This document shows positions 35,108 through 46,216 of a DNA stretch of 64,000 nt, piece by piece. The position numbers and the translations under genes were made by a program. Under the pieces are notes generated by a model that searched no databases, was not told where the DNA came from, and worked only from the letters and a program-made list of their open reading frames with translations. Positions within the stretch are counted from its first letter, which is position 1, and each line of letters opens with the position of its first letter. Origin of the DNA: Peromyscus leucopus (taxonomy: Eukaryota > Chordata > Mammalia > Rodentia > Cricetidae); contig NC_051063.1 of assembly GCF_004664715.2 (NCBI RefSeq), forward strand, positions 118,720,629 to 118,784,628, written 5' to 3'.

Positions 35108-37389
35108 GATGATCATGTGGTGTTTTTTTTTTTTAGTTTGTTTATATGGTGTATTACAGTGATGGACTTTCATATGTTGAACCACCCTCGCATCCCTGGG
35201 ATGATGCCTACTTAAACATGGTGGATAATTGTTTTGATGTGTTCTTGGAGTCTGTTTGCCAGTATTTTATTGAGTATTTTTGCATCAATGTTCATGAGGG
35301 AGATCGGTATGTGGTGTCTACCTGTTCGTTGATCTCTAGGAAGTCTTGAATTTCTTTCTTTAATTCTTCCTTAACCCATTGGTTATTCAGTTGAGCATTA
35401 TTCAGTTTCCATGAGATTATATGTTTTCTGTAGTTTTTGTTGTTGTTGAAATCTAACTTTAAACCATGGTGATCTCTGGTAGACGCAGGAGGTTATTCCA
35501 ATTATTTTGTCTCTGCTGAGATTTGCTTTGTGGCCAAGTATGTGGTCAATTTTAGAGAAGGTTCCATGGGGTGCTAAGAAGAAGGTATATTCTTTTTTGT
35601 TAGGATTGGATGTTACGTAGATATCGATTAAGTCCACTTGAGGCATAACATCAGTTAAGTCCTTTATTTTTCTGTTTAGTTTTGATTTGGAAGATATGTC
35701 CAATGGTGAAAGTGGGGTGTTGAAGTCTCCCACTACTAATGTGTGGGGTTTTATATGCAGTTTAAGCTTAATAATGTTTCTTTTACATATGTGGGTGCCC
35801 TTGTGTTTGGGGCATAAATGTTCAGAATTGAAACTTCATCTTGTTGGATCTTTCCTGTGATGGGTATGTAATGCCCTTCTTGATCTCTTTTGATTGATTT
35901 TAGTTTGAAGTCTATTTTGCTGGATATTAGGATGGCTACACCCACTTTCTTCTAAAGACGATTTGATTAGAAAGTCTTTTCCTAGCCTTTTATTCTTAGG
36001 TCGTGTCTATCTTTGAATTTAAGGTGTGTTTCTTTTATGAAGCAGAAAGATGGGTCCTGTTTTCATATTCATTTTGTAAGCCTGTGTCTTTTTATAGATG
36101 AATTAAGTCCATTGATATTAAGGGATATTAATGACCAGTGATTGATCATTCCTGTTATTTTTGGGTGGTAGTGTGTGTATACTTCTCTTATTTGGGTTTT
36201 ACTGCTGTGGCATTATCTATTGCCTTTGCTTTTGAGGGTGTATCTGACTAACTTAGGTTGGAATTTTCTTTCTAGTGCTTTCTGTAGGGCTGGGTTTGTG
36301 GATAAGTATTGTTTAAATCTGACTTTGTCTTGGAATGTCTTGTTCACTCCGTCTATGATGATTAAAAGTTTTGCTTGGTATATTAGTCTAGGCTGATATC
36401 CATGGTCTCTTGGTGTCTGCATTTCATCTGTCCAGGTCCTTCTGGCTTTCAAAGTCTCCATTGAGAAATCGGGTGTTATTCTGATGGGTTTGCCTTTATA
36501 AGTCACTTGGCGTTTTTTCTTTGGTGTTCTTAATATTCTTTCTTCATTCTGTATGTTTAGTTGTTTAAATATTATGTGGCAAGGGGAATTTTTGGGGGGT
36601 CTAGTCTGTTTGGTGTTCTATAGGCTTCTTGTATCTTCATAAGCATTTCCTACTTTAAGTTGGGAAAGTTTTCTTCTGTGTTCTTGTTGATTATATTTTC
36701 TGTGCCTTTGAGTTGCTATTCTTCTCCTTCTTCTATCCCTATTATTTGTAGGTTTGGTCTTTTTATGGTGTCCCAAATTTCTTGGACATTTTGGTTCATG
36801 ACTTTCTTGGTTTTAGTGTTTTCATTGGCTGATGAATCTATTTCTTCTACCGTATCTTCAATGCCAGAGATTCTCTCTTCCATCTCTTGCATTCTGTTGG
36901 TTATATTTGCATCTGAAGTTCCTGTTTGTTTACTCAGATTTTCTATTCCCAGAATTCCCTCTGTTTGTGTCTTCTTCATTTTTTCTATTTCCCTTTCAGG
37001 TATTGGACTATTTCCTTCATCTGTTTCCTTGCTTTTTCATGATTTTCTTTCGGGGATTTATTGTTTTCTTCTGCTTTATTTGTCCTTTCCTCTAGTTTTC
37101 TTTTATCACATTCTTCCCATTTTTTGTTTGTCTTTTCCTCAATTTTATTTTTCATTTCTTCTTTATAAGCCTCTAGCATCTTCATGATGTTCTTTATAAG
37201 GTTGCTTTCTTCTGCTTCTTCCATTTTGTGATGTTCAGATCTAGCTGTTGGATGAGGGCTAGGTTCTGTTGATTCTTTATTGCTCTTCATTTTTTGTATA
37301 TACTTCTTCCTTGATGTCTGGCCAACTCCTTGTGGATTTGTTCTTGGTCTTATCAGCCCTCTTTGTCCAGACAGAGCTGAAAGATTCAG

Positions 37390-37980
37390 GAAGCCTCTCT
37401 CTTGTCCAAATGGAAGCTCACTTTTCCAACTAGGACGTCTGGAACTGGATGGGAGCTGAGGGCTGGTCTCTAAATCTCAGGCATTGGCTGGAGTCTCCAG
37501 TGGATGGGCATGGGGGAAGTACGTGGAGATTGCCGGGTCTGCCTGGGGTCTTGGAAAAGGGGAACCTTCTTAGTGGGGGTGGAATGGATCCTGCCTAATG
37601 GCCAGAACCCAGGTTCTGCCAAGTTGGGCATGTCTTCCCTGGAATTTTTGGTGCCCAGGGATGGGACCTAGGTGTAAGCATTTTTGGGTATGGGCCCAGG
37701 CACTCACCTCTTGTCCAAATGGGAGCTCTAGGGCGGGATGGGAGCTGGGGGCTGGTCTCTAATTCTCAGGAAGTGGCTGAGGCCTTGGGCAGATGGGTGT
37801 ATGGGTAGGACGTAGAGATTGCATGGTCTGACGGGGGTCTTGGAGAAGGGGAACCTTCCTGGTGGGGGTGGAGGAGATCCTGCCCAATTGCCAGAACCTG
37901 GGGCCAAGTTGGGCAGGTCTTCCCTGGAATGGCTGGTGCCCAGGAATGGCATCTAGGGGCAGGCCTCTCTGGGTATGACT
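37390..37980 (-). repeat. LINE-1 5'UTR tandem monomers (two units)
   Basis: Shared blocks CTTGTCCAAATGG, GCTGGTCTCTAA and GGGGAACCTTC recur at spacings of 289-309 bp. GC-rich relative to surroundings. In rodents such monomers carry L1 promoter activity. Here the unit at the right edge abuts an older antisense ORF2 fragment. Confidence 0.75.
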
Positions 37981-38215
37981 TCTTTCTTTCTAGTATATAT
38001 CCCTATGTTCTTTATTTGGCTTGTTGTTCTAGCAAGGGCTTTAAGTGGGATATTTAATAAGTATGTAGAGAATCGATGATCTTGGCTTGTTCCTGATCTT
38101 ATTGGAATTGCTTTGGGTTTCTCTCTATTTAACTTCACGTTGGTTTTGCCTTGCTTTAAACAGTCTTTAATATATTGAGGTATGTCCCTTGTATTAAGGA
38201 AGACCTTAAAACAAG
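37981..38215 (-). repeat. Older antisense LINE-1 ORF2 RT fragment
   Basis: Minus-strand reading includes KAIPIRSGTSQDHRFSTYLL, resembling the RT palm region of L1 ORF2, with degraded flanks. Confidence 0.6.
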
Positions 38216-39465
38216 AAATGAAAGACCGTGTTGCAGCATGGATTTTGAGATGGTTGGCCATAGAATGGATGAGATCAGTCTAATTGCTGTGGTGGTAGAA
38301 AGACTGAGTGACAGCTTCCCATTCCTCCTTAAGGCAAAGACTGAACACCTGAAACTGATTCAGGGAAATTAATTCCTGATGGACTGGCCCATCTAAGTCA
38401 GTGGGAATATTTGGTTATCTCCTTCTGAAATTCTCACAAATAGCAGAGGTTAGGGAACTATATAGGATTGACAAGTGCTATGTAGGAACCAAGAATAAGG
38501 ACTTCTCTGCATGTAACCAGTTCACTGGGTCAGATAGAACGATGTTCTCAGAGGATGCAATGAAAGGCTAATCCAGCAGGGTTGTTGAGACTGGTATGGG
38601 ACTTTGCTTTAGTGGCTTTGCACAAGTCTTTATTGAGCAAGGGCTTTATAATGCAGAAAAGCCTTTGATTTAATCTTAGCTACTTGGTTCAGAATGTAAA
38701 GAGAATTTGTAGGGTGAGAGAGCAACCTAGAAGAGATAGTAAGCATTGAAAACAGAGGATGATTTTTATCTGTGTTACTTAGAAATAAATAGGGCAAAAT
38801 TTTGCATCAAGCTAGAATTCCTAATGACAAAAATACAAAGTGTGTGCTAAAGAGCTTCTGGAGGGATTTAAAGTTTGAGGAGCAATTACTATAAGATACT
38901 TGTGATGGAACAATACAGACTGAAATGATCAAGCCTCTCCCAGAGTGGAGTAATTATCTCCCCAGTGTAAAAGTCATATATTTCTTTCCAATAAAAGATT
39001 ATAATAGGGGTATAGATATTTTTCCCAGGCAATATGTAGTTAATAGATTGATAGAAGCTGTAGCTACAGCCTCCATGCCAACCCAGTGACACTCATACAG
39101 GGAGAGAGAGCAGGTGAATCAGGAGAATAGAGCCATGTACTTACTTGGCCCTCCATAGGTCTGATTTGATTAAGTCCTGCTCAAGAGTTCATTATGGTTA
39201 GAGAAATATATGAGGATTCTATGGAGGAGCTCCAGCACATGTAAATAAAATGGCTTAGAGAGAAATACTGAGGATTACAGAGAATAAATGAATTAGCACT
39301 GCTGCTTTATAACAAACTTTGATCTTTGAAGAAGGCAATAATAAAATAGATGAAACCTTCCCAAGCTGTTATTGAACCATGCTTATGTTCACTTTGAGTA
39401 TTTTCTTAGCTGTGAATGTCTAGAAGTACTTGACACTTGCTGAAACAGATGGCAACAGACTTTCA
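38216..39465. other. Unassigned sequence, possibly old ERV
   Basis: No clear frame or repeat. Its position directly upstream of an ERVL-like RT trace raises the possibility of a degraded ERV internal region, but I cannot show it. Confidence 0.3.
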
Positions 39466-39660
39466 GAGTGCTTCACCTAGGTTATCTTTGTAACCTCACT
39501 ATAGTTATGGGGTGTTACTTTGTCATGGATATCCTATGAAAACGATTTATTATATAGACGACATAATTTTAAGCAATAAGTGCTTTGCAGATATGGAAAG
39601 CCCTTGGAGATACAACCACTTAGAATGCTACTTTGAAATATCTTGCAGTGCTCCTGGGGT
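39466..39660 (+). pseudogene. Possible ERVL-type reverse transcriptase remnant
   Basis: At 39540-39590 a frame reads YYIDDIILSNKCFADME, with the YIDD catalytic box and the spacing of ERV reverse transcriptases. Just upstream another frame reads GYLCNLTIVMGC, compatible with the preceding RT block. Frameshifted and short, and no flanking pol is recognisable. Confidence 0.4.
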
Positions 39661-39784
39661 TGAGGAATTTATGCAAAGGAAACAAACAGACAAACAAATG
39701 AAACCCAAACAAAAAGTATGCTATATCTTCGAAAAAGGATACTCTCAGAGTAAATCAATATTGCAGACCCTGAGGACTTGAGAG

Positions 39785-40756
39785 GAGGAGACCTGCCCTA
39801 CCCCATGTCCTCCACCATGTGGTGGCATGGGTGAGAGAAAAGATGTCCTCCCTTCCTTGTCCATTACCTCCTCTGTCAGGTGAGAAATCTGGCCCCTGGT
39901 TGCAAGAGTTGGAGGAATAATCTTGATCCTCACCTGTGCAGAATGTGAGAAAGTCGGCTCTGCTTCCCTTCTTGGCATCACACTAGAGCTGACCCTGTTG
40001 TTGGAGGAGCAAGTGAGCCAGTTTTGAGTGTGTAATAGAAAGAGAGCAGACCCCACTCCACACCACATGACCCCTACAGCAATCAGGAGAGAAGATCCTC
40101 CACTTCACCTCAGGAAAAGAGTAGAGCTGGTCCTGCTGGTGTGAGTGTGGGTGAGACAAATATGAGGACCTGAGAGCAGGAGAACTGGTCCCACTCTTCC
40201 CTGCAGGCTGCATTGGATGAGCTAGCAGAGGCAGTGCTAGAGAATTCACCTAGGTAGTGTTAATGAGAGAAATCTGGCAGGCTTACCCACCCAGCTACAA
40301 CCCAGGCCCAGAAGCAGAACTGAGTTGGCTCACTCTGATATCCAGTTAATCTGTGAACTGTTGGAGCAAATGAAGAGAATGGGCCTATAGATCCAAAACA
40401 GCAGGATCCTCATGACATAGGTCAACAGGATATCCAAGAGGGAACCAAGTGAGAGTCTGTTATGAGGGGTATAGCATACACCAGAGGCCTTGAACCAGAC
40501 CGATGACTCAAGACAATAAACACTTACAAGAAAAAAATTAATGAAGTAGATGGTTAACTGTGACTCAATGGACCATACTACAGTTTCCACAACCAGATTC
40601 TCTCTTTCTTTTTTTGTTTTTATTTTGTTTGGTTTATGGTTTTTCCTTTAAATTTGGTCTTGATTTGTGGGGGAGGTTACAGGGCAAGAGTACAGATGCT
40701 GAGGTACAGGGAGATAAGAGGAATACCATGAAGAATCAATAAAAGTTAAAAAAAAT
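39785..40756 (+). repeat. LINE-1 3' end, sense
   Basis: Repetitive GAGAGCAGGAGAACTGGTCC-type text, CAGCTACAACCCAGGCCCAGAA and a final AATAAAAGTTAAAAAAAA tail. I recognise it as a rodent L1 3'UTR of Lx age, 5'-truncated. Confidence 0.6.
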
Positions 40757-40876
40757 CAGGAACTCCCAGTGATGGGCCCACCTGTTGATTGTTCTATGCT
40801 GAGCTTTCAGTTTTCAAACCCTTAAGACACCATCAACAAAATAAGACTTGGTATATCTGCATCTGTGTCTATAGAT

Positions 40877-40936
<60 letters not shown>

Positions 40937-41359
40937 TGCTGATGTGTTTGTATATGTGCATGTGAGTATCTGAATTCACATATCTGAGTATGTGCATGTG
41001 TTGGTGTTTGTGTGTTTCTGTTTAACAAATAATATAAAAGAAAAAGATGAATAAAATACTACAGAAACATTTACAGACATGAGAAGTACAAAATTCTAGA
41101 CACTAAATACTTCAGTCAGTTGATACCAATTGCATAGCCTTGAACATTGTCTTGTTACTTAAATGTATGCTCTAATCATGAAGAAATATGAAAATGTGGC
41201 AGTAGGTCCCAAGCAGAACTCAAACACTCATACTCAAACAGTAAGATTATTTAAATTTTTCTTCAATAAGATTGTCAACCTGCAAAAGACAATTATATAA
41301 AACAATAATACCTTTTAAAGTATGTTAAATAAATATACAGAAGTTAAATGTAAACATAT
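40757..41359. other. Unassigned sequence with a (GATA)n microsatellite
   Basis: GATA array at about 40877-40936, about 15 units, nearly perfect. Nothing else recognised. Confidence 0.8.
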
Positions 41360-42434
41360 TGTAGATGAATTTCTAAATGGTCTTATTAAATAAAAAACCC
41401 GGAGCCAGATATAGGAGAGAAAGCCTTAGAGAGATCAGGGAAATACGGAAAGCCAAAGCTAACCTTACCTCACCAACTCTGCAGCTTCAAAATGCAAGAT
41501 ACTTCGTTGAACCCCAAATCTGGGGGTCTCGAGTGGGCTCCCCAAGAACCCAGACTCCAGTCCAGTTGATCCAATAGCAAGAGGTTTTTATTGAAGCTTC
41601 TATAGAGAATGGCAAACTCTGCTCCTAAGAGCAAGAGCTGCATCTTACTGCAGCCCCATGAGGCTTTTAAAGGAAAAACCCACAAAACCCACAAGATTAC
41701 AATTCTCATACAATCTTGTTTCCTAAGATCATTGTCTGATCACAGAGTGATCACAGAGGGGGTACAGTTACATCAACAGATACATTCTTCCTGAAACCTC
41801 AGGGGGGATATCAGGGTGGGAGTGGAATTTACATAAAGGTCATAGTGGTCCTTCCTGGAACACCTGCAACTATCCCAGTCACAGTTGAACACATCTCTTA
41901 ACAGAAATCTTTTTACATTGTTACATTGTGACATGGGTGATTGAGTAGTGGCTGAGTCAGGTTGCCCTTGGAACTAGATTTTTAGTTTCTCATTTCCTGG
42001 TGCTTGAAGTTTCTTTTTTTCCTGAGGCTTGGGGGTATAAGCCTGAAGGGCTAGGGCCTTTCACTTCCTATGTACCCACTCCTATATGCCTTGCTTTTCT
42101 GCCATCTGATTTGCTCTCTGTTCAGCTACATCACTTCTCCCTGTCTAGGTCTGTCACTTCCTGTCTGTCTGTACAGACCTCCAAATCTCCAAGGTTAACT
42201 AATGATGGAAATTAAGATGTGTCCCACCACACCTGGTTCGGCTCCCAGTGTGGCCTTGTACTCACAGAGATCCTGCCTGCTAAGTGATAGGATTAAAGGC
42301 ATGTACAAAAAATTGCATAACTTCTTTGTTTACTTATAATGGCTGTTCCCATTCTTCTGATCTCCAGGCTAGCTTTATTTATTAAAGCACAAATAAAATA
42401 TCTCACATTTCAGGATAACTGAAATACCACCACA
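41360..42434 (-). repeat. Solo LTR, ERVK mys-like (type 1), antisense, split by another LTR
   Basis: On the - strand it starts TGTGGTGGTATTTCAG and ends near CATCTACA (41360). Flanks ACATAT (41354-41359) and ATATAT (42435-42440) match at 5 of 6. Interrupted at 41508-42063 by an unrelated LTR. Removing that insert rejoins two parts collinear with the LTR at 16440. Confidence 0.75.
41508..42063 (-). repeat. Nested solo LTR of a different ERV family
   Basis: 556 bp bounded by TG and CA. On the - strand it carries CAATAAAAACCTCTTGC. Flanks CTTCGT (41502-41507) and CTTCCT (42064-42069) differ at one base, consistent with a 6-bp duplication. Not related to the other LTRs in the window; ERV class uncertain. 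Confidence 0.7.
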
Positions 42435-42602
42435 ATATATTACAAAAGCAACAAAGCTGATCTAATCAGAAAACAAGGTCAATGTTGTGAGATACAGGTA
42501 AGTGAAAAAGCTGAAATGCATTAGTTTCAATCCAAGTATCATGTGAAGAGACAAATACACATTGTTATAATCAATCACATATTACCTAAGATTATATAGT
42601 GT

Positions 42603-42911
42603 TGTAGGTAGTCATTCCAACCTTGATCTGGAAGTTCCAACCCTCATTGAGGCTTCAGTAACTGTCATGACTACAAGGCAGGGCCAAGAGAGGACTTTGA
42701 AGACCTGAGATCAGCATGTGCCCTCTCTCTTGATTCGTGGACCCTGGATGCTAGAGGTAGACTGAGTAGAGTTCTCCAGAGAACACCGCCAGACTGTGCT
42801 GTGTCTTTCCCAGATCCTGCAACCTACCTATCCCTTCACTTGTAAGTTACACCACTAAATAAATCTCCCTTTTAACTACGTGGAGTGGCCTTAATAATTT
42901 CACCAATATCA
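42603..42911 (+). repeat. Solo LTR (same family as 19981)
   Basis: Starts TGTAGGTAGTC and ends CACCAATATCA, with CTAAATAAATCTCCC. Flanks TAGTGT and TAGTGA match at 5 of 6. About 85 percent identical by eye to 19981-20282. Confidence 0.75.
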
Positions 42912-43470
42912 TAGTGACTTGTGGATAAAGTACCTTATAATTCAGAGTGGAATGGAAGAGAAAAAGTAATATTCATTATGACATGTGAATTTCCTATTAA
43001 ACCATTTGCTTTTCCAGAACTGCTAACAAAGATAAATGTATATGAATTCCAACTCATCATACATGTAACATAGGCATGGCTTTGGCCCATAATGGCTCTG
43101 CAGAAAATATTATCATACCTTCAGTAACAGTGATAGCACATTCATTTTTGACATACTATATTAAGTATGAGAATTCTAGGATTCCAAGATAAGGTCCAGA
43201 ACATATTACTTTTCATTGATCTATATTCTTGACTATGAACTATAATCAGGATACTCAAAAGCTCCATATTTACAGAATCCCAATTAGTAAATTCATTCCA
43301 CAACACTCAAAAATCCTTATATTCTTCCACAGTTTTCACATTCTTATTCACCACAGAGAAAGAATGATAGGTCAAAAAACAAGCATTTAGCCCAAACCCA
43401 CATTGAGTGTGATTTGGCATTGTCCTGTTTGGACCCTAACATCTAATCAACACTGTTTCTCTCTTTTCAG

Positions 43471-43738
43471 AGTGACACCTAAGAATACCAAATTGATTTT
43501 CATTCTGTATTTTGCTATTGAAGAAATCAAAAGAAATTCTTCTATTTTGCTCAAACATTTCCAGGCTAGTTTAGGTCAAATGTAAGCTGATTGCTCACTT
43601 GAGTAAAACAGTTTACCTTCAAAAAAGAGGTGAATATTTTTCTAACTCCACTGTACAATGAGAGAATATATTTAACTATACATGTGCTCAACATCATCCA
43701 TGTTTAGTTCAATTCTGTACATCTCCAGAACTCCAGAG
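43471..43738 (+). pseudogene. V2R pseudogene 2, exon 2
   Basis: Acceptor CTCTTTTCAG at 43461-43470; donor GTGAGG at 43739. The N-terminal part reads RVTPKNTKLIFILYFAIEEI in one frame; the C-terminal part near 43690-43738 is frameshifted and ends SRTPE-like. 268 bp. Confidence 0.85.
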
Positions 43739-43894
43739 GTGAGGTAGTGTGATTTGGTTGAATGAAATACTTGTCTCCTCATGATGACTTTCTGAGTGAC
43801 AAATCAGATTGAAAGACAGAGACTATTTTGTCTGTTCTGATCTAGAGTCCAAAATACAAACACTTTTCAGGGTATTTTTTTTTATTTCTTGAAG

Positions 43895-44676
43895 CTTTCT
43901 TATGGTTCACTTTGTCCTCTAGAACGTGATCGTGAATGCTTTCTTAATTTGTACCAGATAGCTCTGAATGAGATATCTATAGCCATTGCCATGGTGCCTT
44001 TTTTGGTTCATTTCAAATGCAACAGGGAGGGAGTGACCATGTCAAATGATGACCTAGGAATTCAATTTCTCCCCAAATTTGGAGGAGGATTTCAAACACA
44101 TGCCATATGTTGAGCTTCTGTGAGTATTATTGTAAATGGCTTATCATTCTTTTAGAGAGTTGAAATACATTATAATCAGATCATGATGTCACAAGCAAAA
44201 ACTGTTACCATTTATGGGAACAAATTTGCTCAAATACAACTGAACATTAGACTATGGCAGTTTGTAGATATTCAGAGAATCTGGGTCACTAGTTCACAAT
44301 ATGATGTAATTACAAATTTAGGATGAATTTCTCATCAACACCTTCCATGGGAATGTTACTTTTCTACACTATAATTCTGAGCTCTCAAGATTCAAACAAT
44401 TTGGGCAGGCAATGCACTCTTTAATCAGCAGTAACTTTACTTCACTTGCCAGATTGTGATGCATTTAAATTTTTGTCAACATTTAATTGTACAAAATTTA
44501 TGACTTCTTCTAGTAAAAATCCACTGGAGTGGTTAGCCATCAGATGTTTAGAAGGATCCTGAGTGATGTAAGTTACAATTTATAAAATTCATTGTATGCT
44601 GTGACCCACGAACTCAGTGAGATGCTTCTGCAACAAGTAGACACAACTCTGGGAAAGGACTAGTATTTTCTGACAG
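43895..44676 (+). pseudogene. V2R pseudogene 2, exon 3
   Basis: Acceptor after a long T tract (TTTATTTCTTGAAG). The uninterrupted start LSYGSLCPLERDRECFLNLY runs to about 44113. It is broken thereafter, with CDPRTQ..., LLQQVD-like sequence near the end. The donor is GC rather than GT (ACAG|GCACTT), which may be a mutation. Confidence 0.8.
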
Positions 44677-45453
44677 GCACTTACCTTCCATTGAATTCAT
44701 GCACATCATAAACACGATTTTCTTAAAGGGTACTGCAAGTTTCAAAACAATTGTTTGAGAAACCTTAATACCAATTGCGTGGATACGTGTATCCTTTCCT
44801 TGTATATGACAAAATCTGTTAAATTTTATGATTATGTTCAAGGCAACCCTGTCATATAGGTTAGCATTTCATAGACTAAGCCAATAATATTGCACAGACT
44901 GTAGCCCTCATATACATCTTGTGTTTTAATGTTGGAAATAAAACTTGTTTTTTCATCATAAATTTCTTCAAATAAATATTTTCATACACTGTATTTTTGT
45001 TTTGATTCACACAAAATTCTTGTGACAGCAAGACAAATCTGTTGTTTAATGGCTGGTAATCAATGTTATAAAGAGATCCCAAATAAAAATATTATTCTGC
45101 CATTATGGACATGTCAAAGATCTCAAATAACTAGCTGATAATTTGGTAACACCGAAGGAAGAAAGCAAAAAATGGGCAGAAATTTTCTCACTAATCTCCA
45201 GACAACACATTCTGGTGTACACGTCTTAGATCATAAACTCCAGTTCTAAAGCATAGTGATATGTTCCCTCTACACGTACTGTCTTTTCTTCAGAAAGACT
45301 GAGTGCCTCTAACTAAGCTACACTTGGAGACAGATTAATGTAATCAGAGAAAAACACAATCTTCCTTTTTCTATGTTAATGTGAAGGAATATTTCAAACA
45401 AAAATGACGATTGCTCTTATAAGCGGATAAAAAAAATGACGATTGTATTTTAG
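44677..45453 (+). other. Intron 3 of V2R pseudogene 2
   Basis: AT-rich with no feature recognised. Partly alignable to intron 3 of pseudogene 1 (e.g. AAATATTTTTCCATG-like and ATTATGATACA-like blocks in 26880-27100). Confidence 0.5.
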
Positions 45454-45675
45454 GCGAACCCTATTCTGAATGACACACAATTTATAAGCCCTGGTAATGA
45501 CCAAGTAACACTGAATCAGAAAGAAACTCTGGATAAAGTATGATATTCAGTACATTATATTTTTTTTTACTTTTGAATTTCACATGAAAATAGGAAAGTT
45601 TTCTTAGTATTTTCTACATGATCAACAATTGTATATATCTGAAAAAATAATATGAGGGCCACAGACCTTCAACAG
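45454..45675 (+). pseudogene. V2R pseudogene 2, exon 4
   Basis: Acceptor TGTATTTTAG at 45444-45453; donor GTTTGT at 45676. Contains NDTQFISPGNDQVTLNQKET and, after shifts, MKIGKFS and LHDQQLYISEKII. 222 bp. Confidence 0.82.
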
Positions 45676-46054
45676 GTTTGTTGTACTTAACTCAAACACT
45701 CTTTATACAAACATTGTAAGTACACCTTGGGATTGGATTGTCTTTTCTCATGTGAAAGGGCATTTCCACATTTAGTCATTTATTAATTTCCTTACCACCT
45801 TTCTAGATTTTATTCATAGAAATACTTATCTTCTCATGGTGTTTCATAATAAATGTGTGTCTATATACACACATATATGTTTTGCAATACATAAATCATA
45901 ATCCATTCATGCTATATATCAAATGATACAATGAAATGTTAGTTTTTCATTTCATGCATGTGCATAAAAATAGGTTTTGCAGTGTTCTAATTCTCTGTAA
46001 CTGTTGGCAGATAGGTAAATATTTTGTTACTAATACATGTGTGATAGTCCTCAG

Positions 46055-46216
46055 ACTGTAACTTCAGTATGCAATACACCTTACAGATATGGTTTCAGAA
46101 AATCTCCACAGGAGGGAAGAGATGCCTGTTTTTGTTGTTGTTGTTCCTTTGTTTGTTTGTTTGTTTTGTCTTTTTTTGCACTCCCTGCACAGAGAATGAA
46201 ATTTACAACATACCAT
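46055..46216 (+). pseudogene. V2R pseudogene 2, exon 5, expanded by a TTG/TTTG repeat
   Basis: Acceptor GTCCTCAG at 46047-46054; donor GTAAGA at 46217. Reads VTSVCNTPYRYGFRKSPQEG and DACF. A (TTG)n(TTTG)n tract at about 46130-46166 replaces the CCFDC region, then CTPCTENEIYNIP follows in another frame. 162 bp against 126 bp in pseudogene 1. Confidence 0.82.

Larger units (their letters stand above)
33780..37980 (-). mobile_element. LINE-1, antisense, 5'UTR to mid ORF2, lacking its 3' part
   Basis: Read right to left: tandem 5'UTR monomers (37390-37980); ORF1 coiled-coil region (36716-37290) and ORF1 C-terminus (36213-36506, TYKGKPIRITPDFSMETLKA); ORF2 endonuclease (35398-35945, [30 protein letters not shown]); and ORF2 reverse transcriptase (34340-34561, [19 protein letters not shown]). 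ORF2 sequence stops near 33780, before the cysteine-rich C-terminus and 3'UTR. Frames are broken many times. A solo LTR is inserted at 34630-35107. L1s are usually 5'-truncated, so loss of the 3' part implies a later deletion or rearrangement. Confidence 0.85.
43471..46216 (+). pseudogene. V2R pseudogene 2, exons 2 to 5
   Basis: A second vomeronasal type-2 receptor relic. Exons are 43471-43738 (exon 2), 43895-44676 (exon 3), 45454-45675 (exon 4) and 46055-46216 (exon 5). Diagnostic peptides are FAIEEIKRNSSIL (exon 2), LYQIALNEISIAIAMV and LHYNQIMMS-type sequence IHYNQIMMSQA, IQRIWVTSSQYD (exon 3), IGKFS and DQQLYISEKII (exon 4), and YGFRKSPQEGRDAC and PCTENEIYN (exon 5). Many stops and shifts. 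Exon 1 is absent from the expected upstream region, now filled by LTR and L1 sequence. Exon 6 is not seen before 48 kb. No LINE-1 interrupts the exons, unlike pseudogene 1. Confidence 0.85.

Noticed and set aside
36660..37187. 175-codon open frame on the + strand
   Set aside because: Hydrophobic shadow antisense to the lysine- and glutamate-rich ORF1 coiled coil of the antisense L1.
39388..39425. ATG followed by FTLSIF as a possible V2R exon 1 for pseudogene 2
   Set aside because: No CFWRI-type mature start or donor follows, and stops come at once.
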